Assembly (NCBI RefSeq): GCF_008974285.1
Contig: NZ_BKZV01000004.1
Location: forward strand, 418,752-482,751
Length of the DNA stretch: 64,000 nt
Source of the DNA: Thermogemmatispora aurantia
GTDB taxonomy: Bacteria; Chloroflexota; Ktedonobacteria; Ktedonobacterales; Ktedonobacteraceae
Direction: 5' to 3'
Part shown: one piece after another, positions 8,545 through 17,074 of the stretch
Position numbering within the stretch: the stretch's first letter is position 1
How the letters are laid out: the number at the start of each line of letters is the position of its first letter
Program-made: the position numbers and the translations under genes
The notes under the pieces: model-generated
What the model saw: only the letters and a program-made list of their open reading frames with translations
Told to the model about the DNA's origin: nothing
The model's database searches: none

Positions 8545-9135
8545 ATGCGTCCAAGCAGAGGAAGCACTCTCGGGCTGCGCCGCCATACCCGCCTCCTGCT
8601 GCTGATCGGCCTGCTTGTTCTCCTCAGCGCTTGCGCTGGGAGTAGTAGTACAGCAGGCAGCGGGCAAGGCTCAGGGCAGCTGGTCATCTCATGGGCCGAA
8701 TTCTACCGGGACCTGGGCAGTCTGAAGCGGGCCTCTGCCCTGGCGGTCGAAGGAACCATTGTCGCCATTGACTCCCAGACCGTCGAAGATGACATTCCCT
8801 TCACCGACTTCCGTTTGCGTGTCAGCCGCCTCCTCTACAATCCACGGCACCTGCTGCAAGGAGATGGTCAAGGGAGCGAACTGATCATCCATCAGACCGG
8901 CGGCCTCCTCAACGGAGAGCAGGTTTCCGTCCAGGATGATCCGCTTTTCCAGATCGGTGAAGGGACCATCCTCTTTCTGCGCCCGTTTCGTCCCGGGCAC
9001 TACCTGGTCGTCGGCGGCCCCAGTGGTCGCTTTCGCCTCCACAACGGGCTGGTCACCCCCATCACCGACGAAGGCATCAGGCTCAACTGGCCTCTGACCG
9101 AAGAAGAGTTCAAAGCTGCCCTTGACCGGGCCTGA
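8545..9135 (+). CDS. Secreted lipoprotein of unknown function
   Basis: The N-terminus carries basic residues, a hydrophobic stretch and a lipobox (LLVLLSAC, with the modified Cys at about residue 28). The mature protein should therefore be lipid-anchored outside the membrane. The mature part begins with a Gly/Ser linker and then a compact beta-rich domain (SALAVEGTIVAIDSQTVEDD; GEGTILFLRPFRPGHYLVVGG; HNGLVTPITDEGIRL). This resembles domains of unknown function that bind nothing I can name. ATG 8545 is chosen because GGAGAG lies about 8-10 bases upstream; an in-frame ATG at 8515 is possible. It is convergent with the antiporter gene. Confidence 0.75.
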   Translation: MRPSRGSTLGLRRHTRLLLLIGLLVLLSACAGSSSTAGSGQGSGQLVISWAEFYRDLGSLKRASALAVEGTIVAIDSQTVEDDIPFTDFRLRVSRLLYNPRHLLQGDGQGSELIIHQTGGLLNGEQVSVQDDPLFQIGEGTILFLRPFRPGHYLVVGGPSGRFRLHNGLVTPITDEGIRLNWPLTEEEFKAALDRA

Positions 9136-9156
9136 AGCGGGCAAGCCGGGCGCGGC

Positions 9157-10398
9157 CTAGTCCGATGCTGACGGAGAAGCCTTGGGGGCGGCAGCGTCTG
9201 ACACTGAAGCCGGAGCTGGTCTGGCCACGCCCAGCCTGCCCGCCACCAGCGGCACCGTTGTACCCTGCAACAGCACCGAGGCCAGGACCACGAAAAAGAC
9301 CAGATCGAAGAGCAGTTCTGCACGCGGCAACCCGGCCAGCAAAGGAAAGGTTGCCAACACAATTGGCACAGCCCCGCGCAGTCCGACCCAGGCCACAAAG
9401 AGCTTCTCCCGCAGTGGCATCCGTCTCAGAGGCAGTAGAGCTAGCAGAACTGCCAGCGGACGAGCCACAAGGACGCTCACCAGCGTAATCAGCACACCGG
9501 CGAGAGCCACCGCAGGCAGACGCGACGGGAAGACCAGCAGACCCAGAATCAGGAACATGGCGATCTGCATCAGCCAGGCCAGGCTATCGTGGAAGCGCCC
9601 GATGCGCTCAATGCCCTCCACTCGACTATTGCCCAGCAGCAGCCCAACCAGATAAACCGCCAGGAAGCCGCTGCCGCCCAACAGTGCCGTGGCCGCGTAG
9701 GTAAAGAGTGCCAGCGCGATCGTCAGTACCTGATAGAGGCCCTCCACATCCAGGTGCAGCTGCCGAATCAGCCAGATTGCCAGGCCTCCAATCACCAGCC
9801 CCAGCACCAGACCGATCCCCATCTGCTGAACAAAGAGCAGGAGGACGCTCAGAAGTGGGGTCTCTGGCTCGCTCAGGAGACGGATCAGACCGAGTGTCAA
9901 AAAGACTGCCATCGGGTCATTTGTGCCCGATTCCAGCTCTAGCAGAGGGAGCAGCTGGCCACTCAGGTGCAGATTGCGCGCCGCCAGCACACTGAAAACC
10001 GCAGCCGCATCCGTGGCTGAGATCAGTGCCCCCAGAAGGAGGCCCTCCAGGGGCGAAGCATGGAGCAGCCAGGCGGAGAACAGGGCGACCACAAGAGCAC
10101 TCAGCAGCACGCCAAGCGTCGAGAGTAGGAGGGCCCCGCCGAGGGCGGGCCGCACCATCGACCAGCGCGTCTCCAGTCCCCCGGCGAACAGAATCAACAC
10201 TAACGCTACGATACCCACCGCCTGGGCCAGTTGGGCATTGTCGAAATAAATACCGCCCGGACCATCCGAGCCGGCGAGCATTCCCAGGCCCAGAAAGAGC
10301 AGCAGGGCCGGAATCCCCAGCTTACCGGCGATCTTCCAGGCCAGCACGCTCAATAGTAATAGCAAGGATGCGACCAGCAGCGCGCTCTCAAAATGCAT
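9157..10398 (-). CDS. CPA1-type potassium (or sodium)/proton antiporter, NhaP2-like
   Basis: A cation/proton exchanger of the inner membrane. About 12 helices run from residue 1 to 390. The family signature is visible as SATDAAAVFSVLAARN (the DxA.. of the ion-binding region) followed by ELESGTNDPMAVFLTLG, where the ND pair is the expected cation/proton site of NhaP2-type carriers. The protein ends after the last helix with a short Ala/Ser-rich tail. It lacks the C-terminal TrkA-C/RCK regulatory domain often found in NhaP2, which makes it short (413 residues). The start at 10398 (MHFESALL) has GGAGGAG upstream; an in-frame start at 10419 is less likely. It stands alone. Confidence 0.87.
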   Translation of the reverse strand: MHFESALLVASLLLLLSVLAWKIAGKLGIPALLLFLGLGMLAGSDGPGGIYFDNAQLAQAVGIVALVLILFAGGLETRWSMVRPALGGALLLSTLGVLLSALVVALFSAWLLHASPLEGLLLGALISATDAAAVFSVLAARNLHLSGQLLPLLELESGTNDPMAVFLTLGLIRLLSEPETPLLSVLLLFVQQMGIGLVLGLVIGGLAIWLIRQLHLDVEGLYQVLTIALALFTYAATALLGGSGFLAVYLVGLLLGNSRVEGIERIGRFHDSLAWLMQIAMFLILGLLVFPSRLPAVALAGVLITLVSVLVARPLAVLLALLPLRRMPLREKLFVAWVGLRGAVPIVLATFPLLAGLPRAELLFDLVFFVVLASVLLQGTTVPLVAGRLGVARPAPASVSDAAAPKASPSASD

Positions 10399-10554
10399 TG
10401 GCTCCTCCCGTTGCCACACTCGCTGTCTTGCCCAGCCGCAGGCGCTGACCAGACAGCTTCTTTGCCTGCTTCTCTTCTCTCTTTTACGATAGCAGCAGGA
10501 ACAACCATGATGCAGAGCAAAAAGTGGAGCGAGTCAGTGAGCGCGCGCTCTCCC

Positions 10555-11442
10555 TTACTGAGGACGCTGGCCGTAAATTACATAGAAATTACAGTAGCTA
10601 CGGTACTGTTCGCACTCATGCAGCCAGGCGGTGGCGAGCTGCTGGTACTCCTCGATGCTGACTCCGGTAGTAGCCGCCACCAGAGGGGCAATCGTCTGGT
10701 TGCCGGCGGCGAAGTCCGTGCGCGCCATGTTGCCCAGACGCCCTCCCCAGTCACCGATAGGAATGGAGATGACCTGCGAAGTGACGTGCAGCAGGCCGGC
10801 CTCACGCAGCATTGGCTCCAGGCGCAGGGCCATCTTTAGATCGATGCCGCGGCTCTGGCAGGCGGCTACGATCAGCTGGAGCATGCGCGTTGTCGCCGGG
10901 CCGCTGCGCTGGAAGAGGGGATCGACCTCAACCAGCTCCAGCCAGCTGCCCGGGCGCGTCACGCGCACCAGGTCCTGGATCACTAGCGGCCAGCGATCTG
11001 CTGGTAGAGCGAAGACGAGCAGGCGCTGATGGACAAAATCGAAGCTGCCAGCGGCGAAGGGCAGGCCGTCCAGCAGGTTTCCCTGACGGAAGGTACAGTT
11101 CGGTGGAAACGAAGGTGAGGCGGGCGGCAGGTTGAGGTCGAAACCGATCAGATGAGCTTCGGGGAAGAGCTGCGCCATTTCAGCCAGCCAGCGCCCGGTG
11201 CCGCAGCCTACATCGAGAATGCGCTTCGGCTCTACGATGGGCGCCAGATAGTTGCTGCGCAAGGCGTAGCGTAGCATGTAATGCTGGAAATCCAAACGGT
11301 TGACCTCGCGGTCGTCCTTGGGCAGCATGTAAGGAGTGGGCACGTTATCCTCAGTCAGGCTGACTGATCGATTGGCGTAATCGTAGGTATTGGTGGTGGG
11401 TGGGCGGGATTGCGCAGATTTGCGGCGAAACCACCTTAGCAT
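10555..11442 (-). CDS. Class I SAM-dependent methyltransferase
   Basis: A Rossmann-fold methyltransferase. SAM-binding motif I is ILDVGCGTGRWLAEMA (about residue 88). An acidic residue ends the second strand (LIGFDL), and motif IV-like GSFDFVHQRLLVFAL follows. The N-terminal 60 residues include YMLPKDDREVNRLDFQHYMLR, which recurs almost exactly in the methyltransferase at 59-60 kb (YLLPKDEAEIDRLNFQHYALM). The two are clear paralogues. The substrate is unknown; methyltransferases of this kind act on small molecules or lipids. It is monocistronic, with a start at ATG 11442. Confidence 0.85.
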   Translation of the reverse strand: MLRWFRRKSAQSRPPTTNTYDYANRSVSLTEDNVPTPYMLPKDDREVNRLDFQHYMLRYALRSNYLAPIVEPKRILDVGCGTGRWLAEMAQLFPEAHLIGFDLNLPPASPSFPPNCTFRQGNLLDGLPFAAGSFDFVHQRLLVFALPADRWPLVIQDLVRVTRPGSWLELVEVDPLFQRSGPATTRMLQLIVAACQSRGIDLKMALRLEPMLREAGLLHVTSQVISIPIGDWGGRLGNMARTDFAAGNQTIAPLVAATTGVSIEEYQQLATAWLHECEQYRSYCNFYVIYGQRPQ

Positions 11443-12258
11443 GTCCTACCTCTGCTTTCTCTCCATTGGTGATTAGGGTTTCTCAGACGAGCAGGTGATT
11501 GGGATGGCTATCTCACATGAGCCATTCGCGCATCACTCTCCTACGGGTAGAATTATAGGGACATATAGGCCAGCTGTCAAAAGAAGCTGACCAGGAAAGG
11601 GGCGCAAGACAGGAGGAGTCAGACGACTTGAAGGCTCTTGGGTCGCGTTGTCTTATGTTCTGTTGCCAGCGGAGGGAAGGATGGACCAGCTACACTCGCC
11701 GCCAGATGGCAGATCTGAGATATATGGCCATATGACCGGGCGCCGACTGCGGCGTGGAACCGTTGGCCTGGAGCTGTTTGCGCAAGGTTCGCCTGTGCTC
11801 GGTAGTGCACAAGGATCGTTGCAGTCAGCCTCTGCTCCTGACGATCTCTCGCCGTTTGTGCTCACCTTCTTCCTGACGGAGACGACCGTTGTGGTCTTTG
11901 CTCCCCTGCTGTTTGGAATCTCCTATAGTCTTTCTACCGGGCTGACTCTTTCCAGTAGATAGCTCTGCGCATCAGCTTGAGGCTGAAATCGTGCTCCGCT
12001 CCTGTCCTGGCTGGGAAGCCGGGCGACTGGTGAGCTGTTCGGGTCGCGGTCCCTCGGGAAAAGACCTGAGAGAAAAATACGGGAGAAGCCTCATGACAGC
12101 AGAGAAGGCGCTCTTGTATAGTCAAGACAGTGGCAGCCGGGGCCATTGGGCCGAACCCACCCTGTACAGGGCGGGTCAGGCCATTCTGGCCTCTCGGAGC
12201 CGCCAGTAAGTCTGTTCATGAAGGGATGGTGAAGGAGATGAAACAGGAGGAAGAGAGA
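11443..12258. other. Gene-poor stretch before the HMA gene
   Basis: No convincing gene. A 94-residue frame from ATG 11681 has a good GGAGG but no recognisable domain and a competing frame on the other strand, so I leave it uncalled. A 12-bp perfect palindrome ATATGGCCATAT lies at 11722-11733. A possible promoter for the HMA gene is ATGACA (12093-12098) with TATAGT (12117-12122), 18 bases apart. Confidence 0.4.
12155..12176. promoter_or_regulatory. Operator-like palindrome upstream of the HMA-domain gene
   Basis: CCCACCCTGTACAGGGCGGG (12156-12175, plus one flanking pair) is an inverted repeat with ten of eleven base pairs matching and a perfect 12-bp core, CCCTGTACAGGG. It lies just downstream of the possible -10 TATAGT and about 80 bases ahead of the HMA start. 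C/G-rich dyads of this kind are used by CsoR-type copper sensors, so repression relieved by metal is an inference. No sensor gene is adjacent. Confidence 0.5.
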
Positions 12259-12543
12259 GTGAACGTGCTGGAACAGCAGCTGACTACAGTGGTGTTGCAC
12301 ATCCCGAGTCTGCGCTGTGGGGGCTGCCTCAAGCGCGTCACGGAGGCGCTCCGGGCCTTGCCTGGCCTGGAGATTCTTACCGCTGCTCTACCAACCAGGA
12401 GCGTGACCCTGCGCTACGCACGGCAGCAGCTGGAACTAGAGCGGATCGTTGAGGCTGTACGGGCCTGTGGCCATGTGCCGGGTGAGCTGAGGGAGGCTGG
12501 CCAGGTGGTGGGAGAGCAGAGCGCTAACGGCCTCGGTGACTAG
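12259..12543 (+). CDS. Heavy-metal-associated (HMA) domain protein
   Basis: A small metallochaperone-like protein. The single HMA fold covers residues about 8-75: TTVVLHIPSLRCGGCLKRVTEAL with the CxxC metal-binding pair (CGGC), then strands ending SVTLRYARQQLELERIVEAV. HMA proteins bind Cu(I), Zn or Cd and deliver them to transporters or sensors. GTG 12259 is preferred because AGGAGG lies 8 bases upstream; ATG 12238 and 12226 are alternatives in the same frame. The palindrome at 12155-12176 and the Cys-rich convergent gene next door suggest a small metal-handling locus. No metal-transporting ATPase is in the window. Confidence 0.8.
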   Translation: MNVLEQQLTTVVLHIPSLRCGGCLKRVTEALRALPGLEILTAALPTRSVTLRYARQQLELERIVEAVRACGHVPGELREAGQVVGEQSANGLGD

Positions 12544-12560
12544 CTGCTGGTGAGGAGGGA

Positions 12561-12590
12561 GAGGCGACAGTCTGCGCCGGCTGTCGCCTC
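12561..12590 (+). terminator. Hairpin between convergent genes
   Basis: A perfect 10-bp stem, GAGGCGACAG / CTGTCGCCTC, with a 10-base loop, starts 17 bases after the HMA stop. It has no clear T run on the plus strand, but its position between two convergent genes fits a terminator. Confidence 0.5.
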
Positions 12591-12630
12591 GATCGCTTTC
12601 CTCATGGAGTGCTGCCCAGCCTGGCCTGGC

Positions 12631-13209
12631 TTAGCGCAGTGGAGACTGCCAGGCGAAGAGGCCGCGTGGCGCTAGCGGGCCATTGTAGGACCAGGCGGGT
12701 GGCGTCCATGCCGGCTCTGGCTCGGCGGCGCGCAGCAGTCGGGCTGTCGAAGGGGCGAAATCGACGCGCAGCAGCGGTGTGGTTCCTTCCTGCTGGTAGA
12801 CCAGCGGCACGGCGTAGACAGCCCGTCGGGTTGGCTGGGAGGCTGCTCCTTCCACCTCAGCGGGGAGGGCCTTCAGATATTGCTCGACCTCCTCTAGCAG
12901 CTTGAGTACGGTGGCCGGGTTGGCGGAGGTCTCGCACAAAATCACCTCCTGCCAGGAGGTCGGGTCGGCCTCTCGTTGGGGCAGCGCCAGACAGAGCAGG
13001 AGCAGCTCATGGCCGTGGAAGGAGATTTTCTCAAAGTGGCCCTCGACCAGCTGGTAGAGACTCAGGCGCCAGCCTGGCCAACGGCTGGCTCCGGGGCACT
13101 CGCAGGGGTTGCAGTCGCAAGGATTGCAGGAACAGCTACAAGCGCGGGCGCCGGCCAGGTTGCCCTTGAGCAGATACGACGCAGATAGGCGGGTTTGCAC
13201 GGTCTGCAT
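12631..13209 (-). CDS. Cys-rich protein of unknown function
   Basis: Not a family I recognise. About residues 20-40 hold an exceptional cluster, ACSCSCNPCDCNPCECPG, eight cysteines in 15 residues arranged as CxC and CxxC units. That is compatible with binding soft metal ions or iron-sulfur. The rest is ordinary soluble protein: GWRLSLYQLVEGHFEKISFHG, then a helical ATVLKLLEEVEQYLKALP, then RRAVYAVPLVYQQEG. The start is taken at ATG 13209 (MQTVQTRLS); an in-frame start at 13248 is possible. It is convergent with the HMA-domain gene, hinting at a shared metal theme. The reading frame is plausible but unproven. Confidence 0.55.
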   Translation of the reverse strand: MQTVQTRLSASYLLKGNLAGARACSCSCNPCDCNPCECPGASRWPGWRLSLYQLVEGHFEKISFHGHELLLLCLALPQREADPTSWQEVILCETSANPATVLKLLEEVEQYLKALPAEVEGAASQPTRRAVYAVPLVYQQEGTTPLLRVDFAPSTARLLRAAEPEPAWTPPAWSYNGPLAPRGLFAWQSPLR

Positions 13210-13248
13210 ATGACTCTCGAACTCCTCTCCAGAGAAAGGCAAAGGCAA

Positions 13249-14156
13249 GAAAAGCGCTACAGCGGTCGCTGAGTACTTCTCTGTTCAGGAAGAGATAACA
13301 TCGGCGTATAAAACGAGCTGGCGGGAGATCCGGCCTCGTTGCCGTCATCGGTGGCTGGCAGCCGAGACCGGGTGCGCATGCTTTCGCTGGCCGATGCGGG
13401 CTCGCTATGCGTGTGGTCGCTCACTTACCTCTCTCACCTCCTTAAGCATCACTAAAGCAACCAGGCGATAATAAGTCTCTCTGTAGAGAGTATACGCTAT
13501 AGGTGCGTAGAAAATCCACCCGTATCTTTCCTGAGATACTGCCGGGGATCGCCCTAAGGAGAGAAGCGGAAGGGGGTCTGAGTGTTAAGTCGTCCCGGCC
13601 CACATTGTCTTCTTTCCTCTTCTATCCCTCTCAATTAACAGGAAAGTCGATCACACTTGACAGGCAGAGCTATTCCTGTTATACTCTCGGCCAGCAGGAG
13701 CCTTTCAAGGGAGAGCGATCGTAACAGGAGACATGGACGCAGCGCTGCACCTGTAGTAGCTTTCTCCATGCGAACTGCGTTGAGGCTGTCGGTGCCAGGC
13801 TGGACGACGTTGTTTGCAAAGGTCTTTTATTTTCCCTGCACTTGAATAGGAATCATTCCTGAAGCCTGACCCCTCGCCCCGGTCACTCCCCCCTCTCGGA
13901 TGCTGCTTCTTTCCGCGTCTCCTGCTGTGGAGAGAAGCCAACAGGAAGGAGTAATTACGGACGGCTTGCCCCTTTAAAGGAGAGAGGTCCTGGTTGCCAG
14001 CCCGGCCTAGATGCAGGCAGATCCTTTTCCACGCGCTGCTTTTCTCCCCTCCTTCCCGGGGCGTCGGCTTGTTTCGGCCTGTCCATGTGCTTGAGTCTGG
14101 AGCAAGGGATCAGGGGGAGACCGCCAATCCAGAGGAAGCGCCTGCCCGCATAGCAG
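13249..14156. other. Non-coding stretch carrying an orphan promoter
   Basis: No gene recognised. A consensus promoter is at 13657-13685 (listed separately). Just after it, a Shine-Dalgarno AGGAG precedes a tiny frame at 13733 (MDAALHL), and another short frame begins at 13768. The palindrome AGGAATCATTCCT lies at about 13849-13861. This may be the old promoter region of the Rhs gene whose remains follow. Confidence 0.4.
13657..13685 (+). promoter_or_regulatory. Consensus sigma-70-type promoter without an intact gene downstream
   Basis: TTGACA at 13657-13662 and TATACT at 13680-13685 with a 17-base spacer, the best promoter match in the window. The first recognisable coding material downstream is the Rhs remnant at 14.2 kb. 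Confidence 0.65.
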
Positions 14157-14660
14157 GTGCAACAGAACGGTTACGGCGGTCTCAACCGGCTGCTGTAGCC
14201 TAGCAGCAGCAACACCCCCACCGACGCCTGGGTCACCTACACCTACGACAGCACCGCCAATGGGAACATGGGCGTGGGCCGCGTGCCTGGCGAGCACTTC
14301 AGCGGTCCGGCCAACCTCAGCGGCTCCTACAGCGATGCTCCTGGGGAACAGACGCTATAGCTTCGCGCGTAGCGTTGACGCGGGGCTGCGGGTGACCAGC
14401 CTGGTCTACAAGAACCGGAGCAGTGGGGCGGTGCTCTATCAGGAGCAGCCGCAATACGATGCGGCTAACAGCGTGGTAGCGGCTACCACAACCCTGCCGA
14501 CGGGGGATACGGACGTACAGGCTTTCTGCTATGATGCCCGCAATCGGCTGACGTGGGCGGGGGCGAGTGGGATGCCGCCTTGTGGGAGCACGCTGAACGC
14601 GGGAACGCTGACAGCGGCGCAGTACCAGCAGGGCTATAGCTACGATTGCTCCTGTTGCAG
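14157..14660 (+). pseudogene. Rhs-repeat protein remnant (core part)
   Basis: Translation from about 14170 gives GGLNRLL, then a TAG stop (14196-14198), then SSSNTPTDAWVTYTYDSTAN and SGPANLSGSYSDAPG, then another TAG (14358-14360). After a frame change, ORF material follows: SLVYKNRSSGAVLYQEQPQYD, FCYDARNRLTWAGASG, TAAQYQQGYSYD. These are YD-repeat and core sequences of large secreted Rhs/YD proteins. Two stops and a frameshift show decay. A separate tail fragment lies at 15786-15905, with an unrelated ORF between. Intact Rhs proteins carry polymorphic toxin tips; none is recognisable here. Confidence 0.75.
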
Positions 14661-14931
14661 CACTGCGAGCACCTCGGTCAGAGAGCGGAGTCGCAGGGAC
14701 AGGCAAGGCTGGCAATGTGGCGGGGGCAGCTGGGTCAGATGATCGGGGTCATGGTGCTGGGGATGGCCACAGGGGAGCTGGTTGCGTTGTTGGTGGAGCT
14801 AGAGCGGCGCCCCCTGCTCCGCTGGTCGATTAGACGATGGGGCGTGAGGGGTGTGGAGAGAGCTGCTAGCTAAAGGGTCCTTGCCAGACAGTTGATGAGT
14901 GCCTGTGCTCGCAAGGGAAGGAATGTAAGAG
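14661..14931. other. Short frames after the Rhs remnant
   Basis: A frame ending at 14873 encodes GQLGQMIGVMVLGMATGELVA followed by a basic tail. It looks like a piece of a small membrane protein but has no credible start, so I regard it as debris. Confidence 0.3.
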
Positions 14932-15738
14932 ATGCGTAAAACTATGGACATCGCTGTGAAGGATCAGCAGTTGCTAGAGCGCCTGGGGCTGGGCAGGCCG
15001 CTGGCTGCCTTTCGGACGAGGCGGTGGTTGCGCGTGAGCTGGTGGGGACTGCTAGGAGTGGGGATTGGAGTGGTCGTCCTGGTCCTGTGGCGGAAGGGGC
15101 CAGGGGACCTCGCCTTCCTGTCAGCGCTCCTGCTCGGGTTCGGGGTGGGTTCCGCCGGGGAGCTGCTGGGCTTGCGGCGGAGGCTGGTGGTCGGTGAGGA
15201 GGGATGGGTAGAGCTGCAGGAGCTGGTGCGGAGAACCTGGGTGGTTCGCTGGGAGCAGGTGCGGGAAATCAGGCGGGAGCCGTGGGGCTGGCGAGTGGTC
15301 AAGAAAGGGAGGGGAGAGCCGGAGTGGCTGCTGCCGAGGCTCTATGAGGGGAAGGAGGAGCTAGAGCAGCTGCTGGAGGAGCGAGCGGCAGCCGTGGGGA
15401 GAACGCTGAAGGGGTGGGAGAAGGCGAGGGCAGAGAGGAGATGGAGGCAGGTGGTGCAGGCGGTGGGATGTGGGGCGGTGGTGGTCTGGGGAGGACTGGT
15501 CGTTGGGCTGGTGGCAGTCAGCCCGGAGGTGCGCCATGAGCTGCTCAGAGGGGTGCAGGAGGAGGGTCTGCGGGGGCTGGCGGGGAACCTGGTGGAATTG
15601 GGGGGGGCAGCGCTGTGGCTGATGCTGCCCATAGCGGCATTGGTATACACCATAGGCCTGCTGGTCTGGAGGGTAAGCCAGGGGCTGAGGGAGCTTGCTG
15701 AAGAAGAGGCAGCAGAGCAAGAGCAGAGAGGGGAATGA
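14932..15738 (+). CDS. Membrane protein of unknown function inside Rhs remnants
   Basis: Not recognised. The 268-residue product has two helices near residues 34-75 (WWGLLGVGIGVVVLVLW; LAFLSALLLGFGVG). A cytoplasmic, Arg/Glu-rich middle follows (VRWEQVREIRREPWGWRVV, GKEELEQLLEERAAA), then two or three helices (CGAVVVWGGLVVGLVAV; LWLMLPIAALVYTIGLLVW) and an acidic tail. The frame is intact and very G-rich, with heavy Arg/Glu/Trp/Val use. It lies between two fragments of one Rhs core, so it could be an immunity-type membrane protein or an inserted passenger. Both ideas are inference from position. The start is ATG 14932; ATG 14944 is possible. Confidence 0.6.
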   Translation: MRKTMDIAVKDQQLLERLGLGRPLAAFRTRRWLRVSWWGLLGVGIGVVVLVLWRKGPGDLAFLSALLLGFGVGSAGELLGLRRRLVVGEEGWVELQELVRRTWVVRWEQVREIRREPWGWRVVKKGRGEPEWLLPRLYEGKEELEQLLEERAAAVGRTLKGWEKARAERRWRQVVQAVGCGAVVVWGGLVVGLVAVSPEVRHELLRGVQEEGLRGLAGNLVELGGAALWLMLPIAALVYTIGLLVWRVSQGLRELAEEEAAEQEQRGE

Positions 15739-16552
15739 GAGCGGGGATCGATCGAGTGAGGGGGAGGGACGAAGGATCTGAGGAAGGGCAGTTCCTGACG
15801 GCGGACACGGTGCAGGGGAACGAGCAGGGGCAGGACCCGTCTGCGTCCGTGGAAGGCACATGCGGAGACGCGGACCGAGGCGACGGGACATGATGAGACG
15901 ACGCTGGGAGGCATAGGAAGAGAGAGCTGGCAGAGCTGGCAATCCAGTAGATGAGCTATTTCGAGAAGAGTTGGAGGTGCCTCCTGCCCAGTTGCGCAAA
16001 GATTAGCAGAAGGGAGGGAGGCGTGAGATGGACGATGGTCTCCAGCAGAGGGCAGAAGGCAACAGATCGCTGGCGAGTTTTCTCGCTGGTAGTATTGACT
16101 ATCGTAAATATATCTGCTATAGAGTAAATGACAGCAGGAATAGAATGTTGCAAATGGAAGCTGCTAATGAGGAATGTGTAGCTCCTGATGAGTCTGGTGG
16201 GCCTGCAGCGGAGGCTGCCGACTGCCTCATTGGGGGCGACCTTCTGTGCTACGGCCTGGCTGCAGACTCAGTATCAGCCCTGGTGAGCACTCGCTGGCGG
16301 GTAGAGAAACTGGCTCTCTGCAGGGGAAAAGCGCTACCCTAACGCTCTCCTCTCCTACGAGGGGGCCAGTCATGCGGCTCAGCCTGGCTTGACTGAGGTT
16401 GCTTGCTTCCCGACAGTTTGCTGCAAGCCCAGTCAGTCCGATGGCCGGCTGTCCATCTATCATAAGGAGCACGCTCATGGCCTGACAAAGCAATCCTAGC
16501 AAGAGGTCGGATGCGCTCTTTCCCCGGCTTTTAGGCTCGCCTCGCCGATTGA
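15739..16552. other. Stretch with Rhs tail debris and no intact gene
   Basis: Apart from the Rhs tail fragment (15786-15905), nothing recognisable is present. A 104-residue frame at 16028-16342 and an overlapping one on the other strand have no domain, so neither is called. Confidence 0.4.
15786..15905 (+). pseudogene. Rhs core tail fragment
   Basis: EGQFLTADTVQGNEQGQDP matches the end of Rhs cores (GQF.SPDTVQGN.QG.DPYAYV). In another frame a few codons later comes ETRTEATGH, matching the usual ETRTDPTGH where toxin tips begin. The frame change between the two halves and the lack of a start show that this is a degraded fragment. It is probably from the same gene as the remnant at 14157-14660. 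Confidence 0.65.
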
Positions 16553-16983
16553 AGGGGGGAAGGAAGTGTCTCGTCAGCTGCTCAATGGAACAAAGTGGGA
16601 AGTCTGCAGGTGCTCAGCCTGGTCTTCCTCATAGGAACGATCTCCGCCTGTCAGCCATCGTCTCTCCTGCCGAGCGCTGTACCTCTGAGTACTGTTCCCT
16701 GTGGGGTGACAGGAGACCGGGTACTATCAGAGGGCAAGCACTGCTCTACGTAGGTGATCACGATCACCTCTACGCGATTGATGGGCAGCGGGGAAGAGTG
16801 CTGTGGTGCCGGCGGCTGGTGCACACGGATAGCGCGGAAGGGAGTGGAACCTCTGAGTTTGCGGCGCTGAGGCGCGGTGGTCGCAGCCTCTATAGCGGAA
16901 CAGAGGAGGGGAGACTGGTGGCCCTCGATGCAGACAGCGGACAGGTAGAGGAGAAAAACGGCGCAGCGAACTGCACTCTATAA
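16553..16983 (+). pseudogene. Frameshifted PQQ-repeat lipoprotein, truncated paralogue of the next gene
   Basis: In one frame (from GTG 16595) the sequence reads VGSLQVLSLVFLIGTISACQ, a lipoprotein signal peptide with lipobox TISAC, and continues to a stop at about 16750. In another frame it reads LLYVGDHDHLYAIDGQRGRV, LWCRRLVHTD and SLYSGTEEGRLVALDADSG, which are PQQ-type beta-propeller blades. The two halves correspond in order to the intact lipoprotein that follows (GLLGCQQTP ... LYVGLSTWLYALDTGSG ... RPRWCRLL). A frameshift separates signal from propeller, and only about two blades remain. It is a decayed tandem duplicate. Confidence 0.7.
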
Positions 16984-17074
16984 GAGAGGCCCAGGTCCTC
17001 ATCAGCAAACTGTTGACTCTTTCGTCGTCAGCGTCTGCAGAGGATAGTGCTGAGAAAGGAGGAGCATTGAGATC

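Noticed and set aside
11681-11962. 94-codon frame with a GGAGG ribosome site
   Set aside because: No domain, mixed composition, and a competing frame on the other strand. Not enough to call a gene, though the ribosome site is good.
16028-16342. 104-codon frame after the Rhs tail fragment
   Set aside because: No recognisable domain, overlapped by an opposite-strand frame, and located in debris.
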